From Acinetobacter sp. (lineage in GTDB: Bacteria; Pseudomonadota; Gammaproteobacteria; Pseudomonadales; Moraxellaceae), in contig JASLIY010000299.1 in the NCBI GenBank assembly GCA_030152675.1, forward strand, positions 1 to 8,314: 8,314 nucleotides of DNA, read 5' to 3'. The position numbers and the translations under genes were made by a program. Shown here one piece after another: positions 6,140 through 8,314 of this stretch. Numbering within the stretch: position 1 is the stretch's first letter; each line of letters begins with the position of its first letter. The notes beneath the pieces were generated by a model. It did no database searches. It saw only the letters and a list, made by a program, of their open reading frames with translations, and was not told the origin of the DNA.

Positions 6140-7585
6140 TTATTCCTCATCATCATACTGGGCATAGTACTCAGGCGATAAGTTACTAAAACGGGTGTAG
6201 ATCCCTTCAAAGGCCAGACGTACTGTACCGATCGGGCCGTTACGCTGCTTACCAATCACAATCTCAGCAGTACCGGCTTCTTTAGATTCTTTGTTGTAAA
6301 CCTCATCACGGTAAATAAACATAATCAAATCCGCATCCTGCTCGATCGCACCCGATTCACGTAAGTCCGACATCACTGGACGTTTGTTGGGACGGTTCTC
6401 CAGCGAGCGGTTCAACTGCGAGAGGGCGATGACGGGACACATCATTTCCTTGGCCAAAGCTTTTAAGCTTCGTGAAATTTCCGAGATCTCACCAACACGG
6501 TTATCCCCCATGCCCGGTACTTTCATCAACTGCAAGTAATCGACCATGATACAGCCGAGTTTACCGCCGTGTTGCTTGGCGATCCGGCGCGCACGTGCAC
6601 GTAACTCTGTCGGCGGTAGGGCAGAAGAGTCATCGATATAAAGATGCTTTTCTTGTAACTGTAAAATAGTACCGGTGACTTTCGACCATTCATCACCATC
6701 AAGCTTACCGGAACGTAAATGCCCTTGGTGTACCTTGCCATAGGCAGAAATCAAACGCATGGCGATCGAGTCTGCTGGCATCTCCATGGAGAACACCAGA
6801 GCAGGGAGGTCACAGTTAAAGAGCACACTTTCGACCAAGTTCATGGCAAAGGTGGTTTTACCCATGGATGGACGTGCTGCGACGATGATCAAGTCACCGG
6901 CTTGCATGCCTGAGGTCTTATTGTCGAGTTCGACAAAGCCGGTGGTGAGACCGGTGATATTGCCTTCCATCTGCGATAGTTCATTCAGTTTGTCGAATAC
7001 ATCGGCAACCACAGAGCTAATCGCTTTCGGGCCTTGGGCTTTGGCATTGTTGTTGTGTTGTTCTGCGATCGAGAAAATATTGGTTTCAGCGAGGTCTAAG
7101 ATTTCACTGACGTCACGACCTTTGGTGTCGTAAGCATTTTGCAGGATCTCATTGCCGACCTTGATCATATTACGCAGAGTGGCGAATTCACGGATCTTGG
7201 TGGCATAGGTTTCGAGGTTATAGAAACTTGATGGCGAATCGGCCATCAATTGCATCAGATACTCTTCACCGCCCACTGCATCGAGTAGGTTTTGTTTGAT
7301 TAGCCAGTCATTGACCAATACCGCATCATAGGGAGAGTTATCTTGGGCCAGCTTTTCGATGGCACGGTAAATATATTTATGGCGCGTGGCATAGAAGTCA
7401 GCTTCGCTTAAAATATCACTGACTTGTTCAAAAGATTCTGCCACCGTCATTAATGCAGCAAGCACGGCTTGCTCAATCGATAAGTTGTGTGGAGGGGTGC
7501 GAAATTCTTTTAATTGCTTAGAGTCATTGCCTTGTGCACCTGCATTAAAAGTATTCGTTGCAACAGTAGCAGTAGCTTGGGACAT
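6140..7585 (-). CDS. dnaB: Replicative DNA helicase DnaB
   Basis: Hexameric 5'-3' helicase that unwinds DNA at the replication fork and works with primase and the loader. The 481 residues are close to E. coli DnaB (471), with a slightly longer unstructured N-terminus (about 1-33). The N-terminal primase-interacting domain begins at about HNLSIEQAVL (34-43), followed by a linker and the RecA-like domain (about 200-470). Walker A is ARPSMGKTT with Lys243, the catalytic Glu268 is in FSMEM, Walker B is IMVDYLQL with Asp349, the sensor Gln390 is in ALSQLNR, and the arginine finger Arg448 is in GKQRNGP. There is no intein. The ATG has AAGG at 7592-7595, 6 bases upstream. It lies 257 bases downstream of rplI on the same strand with a terminator between them, so it probably has its own promoter as well as any read-through. 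Confidence 0.98.
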   Translation of the reverse strand: MSQATATVATNTFNAGAQGNDSKQLKEFRTPPHNLSIEQAVLAALMTVAESFEQVSDILSEADFYATRHKYIYRAIEKLAQDNSPYDAVLVNDWLIKQNLLDAVGGEEYLMQLMADSPSSFYNLETYATKIREFATLRNMIKVGNEILQNAYDTKGRDVSEILDLAETNIFSIAEQHNNNAKAQGPKAISSVVADVFDKLNELSQMEGNITGLTTGFVELDNKTSGMQAGDLIIVAARPSMGKTTFAMNLVESVLFNCDLPALVFSMEMPADSIAMRLISAYGKVHQGHLRSGKLDGDEWSKVTGTILQLQEKHLYIDDSSALPPTELRARARRIAKQHGGKLGCIMVDYLQLMKVPGMGDNRVGEISEISRSLKALAKEMMCPVIALSQLNRSLENRPNKRPVMSDLRESGAIEQDADLIMFIYRDEVYNKESKEAGTAEIVIGKQRNGPIGTVRLAFEGIYTRFSNLSPEYYAQYDDEE

Positions 7586-7590
7586 AGAAG

Positions 7591-7627
7591 ACCTTGATAT
7601 TCCTAATAAAACAAAAGGTTAAGGAGG
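7591..7627 (-). promoter_or_regulatory. dnaB leader with anti-Shine-Dalgarno-like string
   Basis: The minus strand reads CCTCCTTAAC (7627-7618), the same as the 3' end of 16S rRNA around the anti-Shine-Dalgarno site, about 32 bases before the dnaB start. ACCTT at 7619-7615 can pair with AAGGT at 7595-7591, which contains the dnaB ribosome binding site. That pairing is only 5 bp with a 19-base loop, so a control role is speculative. Confidence 0.2.
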
Positions 7628-7801
7628 ACCGAGACGATTGCCTGCCGATCGCATGGGATCGGGCTTGTCACGAGAGATTCCTCAGCGCAGCGTGATCTTA
7701 TCTTAAAGCAAATGACAGTAAGTTGATATCGCTAAAACAGTCGTTTGAGTAGAGGGGGTATTTTGAGTGTAAATCATTGAAATTGATAAAAGAATAAAGC
7801 A

Positions 7802-7831
7802 AAAAAAAGCATGCTTGCGCATGCTTTTTTT
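7802..7831 (-). terminator. Intrinsic terminator of rplI
   Basis: GCATGC (7809-7814) and GCATGC (7819-7824) pair around a 4-base loop, extended by A7 and T7 to 13 bp (7802-7814 with 7819-7831). On the minus strand the hairpin ends in a run of at least seven T. It lies 12 bases past the rplI stop and would limit transcription from the ribosomal operon into dnaB. Confidence 0.85.
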
Positions 7832-7842
7832 CTTGCATCAAA

Positions 7843-8289
7843 TTACTCAGAAACGATCGTTACGAGTACTTCAGCAACAACATCATGGTGCAATTGGATT
7901 GCGATGTTGAATTCACCTGTGTTGCGTAGAGCGCCGTTCGGTAAACGAACTTCGTTACGGTCAACAGTAAGGCCAGCATTGGTTAATGCGTCTGCGATAT
8001 CACGCGTACCGATTGAACCGAATAGTTTACCTTCGTCGCCTGCTTTCGCAGTAATCACGATGTTCACTTCGTTCAATTGATCAGCACGCGCTTGAGCAGC
8101 AGCTAAAACAGCAGCTTCTTGCTTTTCTAACTCAGCACGGCGAGCTTCGAAAGCTGCAGTGTTTGATTCAGTTGCAGCAACTGCTTTACCTTGTGGGATA
8201 AGGTAGTTACGGCCGTAACCGGCTTTAACTGAAACTTTATCACCAAGTTTGCCAAGGTTTTTAATGCGTTGTAATAAAATAATGTCCAC
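7843..8289 (-). CDS. rplI: 50S ribosomal protein bL9
   Basis: Large-subunit protein that binds 23S rRNA near the L1 stalk and helps limit frameshifting. The 148 residues match the family (E. coli 149). The N-terminal rRNA-binding domain has the bL9 signature in [21 protein letters not shown] (about 16-36), followed by the long connecting helix rich in Ala, Glu and Arg (about 45-75). The C-terminal domain contains [15 protein letters not shown] (88-102) and VRLPNG (113-118). Translation begins at GTG; the site GAGGTGATC (8299-8291) just upstream is complementary to the 16S 3' end over nine bases and overlaps the stop of the preceding gene. It follows rpsR with an 8-base gap, as in the usual rpsF-rpsR-rplI operon, and ends at a strong terminator. 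Confidence 0.98.
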   Translation of the reverse strand: MDIILLQRIKNLGKLGDKVSVKAGYGRNYLIPQGKAVAATESNTAAFEARRAELEKQEAAVLAAAQARADQLNEVNIVITAKAGDEGKLFGSIGTRDIADALTNAGLTVDRNEVRLPNGALRNTGEFNIAIQLHHDVVAEVLVTIVSE

Positions 8290-8290
8290 A

Positions 8291-8299
8291 GATCACCTC
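8291..8299 (-). promoter_or_regulatory. Strong ribosome binding site of rplI overlapping the rpsR stop
   Basis: GAGGTGATC on the minus strand matches the complement of the 16S 3' end over nine bases. Its first two bases are also the last two of the rpsR TGA codon. This decides the GTG start at 8289 and suggests coupled translation of the two ribosomal proteins. Confidence 0.75.
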
Positions 8300-8314
8300 A
8301 CTTATGGTTGTCAG
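8298..8314 (-). CDS. rpsR: 30S ribosomal protein bS18, last codons only
   Basis: The minus strand reads a partial codon (CT, fitting Thr), then Asp-Asn-His-Lys and TGA at 8300-8298. This agrees with the C-terminus TDNHK that I recall for Acinetobacter S18, and rpsR is the expected gene just before rplI. The rest of the gene lies beyond the right edge. With only four full codons visible, the call leans on gene order. Confidence 0.7.

Noticed and set aside
6140..7585. Intein in dnaB
   Set aside because: DnaB is a common intein host, but the Walker A region is uninterrupted and the length is normal.
7645..7662. CCGATC/GATCGG hairpin in the dnaB leader as a riboswitch or attenuator
   Set aside because: The 6-bp stem stands alone, with no second competing structure and no U-tract.
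7621..7703. Perfect AAGGAGG on the plus strand followed by a TTG-started 22-codon ORF
   Set aside because: The ORF is very short, has a rare start codon and 10-base spacing, and lies antisense to the dnaB leader.

Overview
The window looks like a chromosomal housekeeping region of an Acinetobacter species (Moraxellaceae, Gammaproteobacteria). This rests on the closeness of each protein to the gammaproteobacterial form, the order rpsR-rplI-dnaB with alr nearby, the TDNHK C-terminus of S18, a short BLUF protein resembling A. baumannii BlsA, and the moderately AT-rich composition. I recognised these from memory; no search was run. I see no insertion sequence, phage gene, CRISPR array, tRNA or rRNA.

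Layout from left to right. glcB (malate synthase G, + strand, 41-2206) has a partial promoter in the first 40 bases and ends at a strong hairpin shared with the convergent WYL-family regulator (- strand, 2361-3371). A 187-base divergent gap separates that regulator from a short BLUF blue-light photoreceptor (+, 3559-3996). The BLUF gene converges on alr (alanine racemase, -, 4064-5134), and both genes have their stop codons inside small hairpins. A 446-base gene-free stretch, holding only doubtful small ORFs, lies between alr and a divergent, very acidic DUF4259 protein (+, 5581-5994). A strong bidirectional terminator separates DUF4259 from dnaB (-, 6140-7585). A leader follows, then the rplI terminator, rplI (-, 7843-8289) and the last codons of rpsR at the right edge.

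Functionally, the right end is translation and replication (S18, L9, replicative helicase) and alr supplies D-alanine for peptidoglycan. glcB condenses glyoxylate with acetyl-CoA during growth on two-carbon compounds. The WYL regulator, the BLUF protein and the DUF4259 protein are the accessory elements. All three sit between housekeeping genes, and their targets or partners cannot be read from the sequence.

I did not find a convincing new multi-gene system. The points most worth a second look are the BLUF/WYL divergent pair, the unusually acidic DUF4259 protein with the long gap upstream of it, and an anti-Shine-Dalgarno-like string in the dnaB leader.
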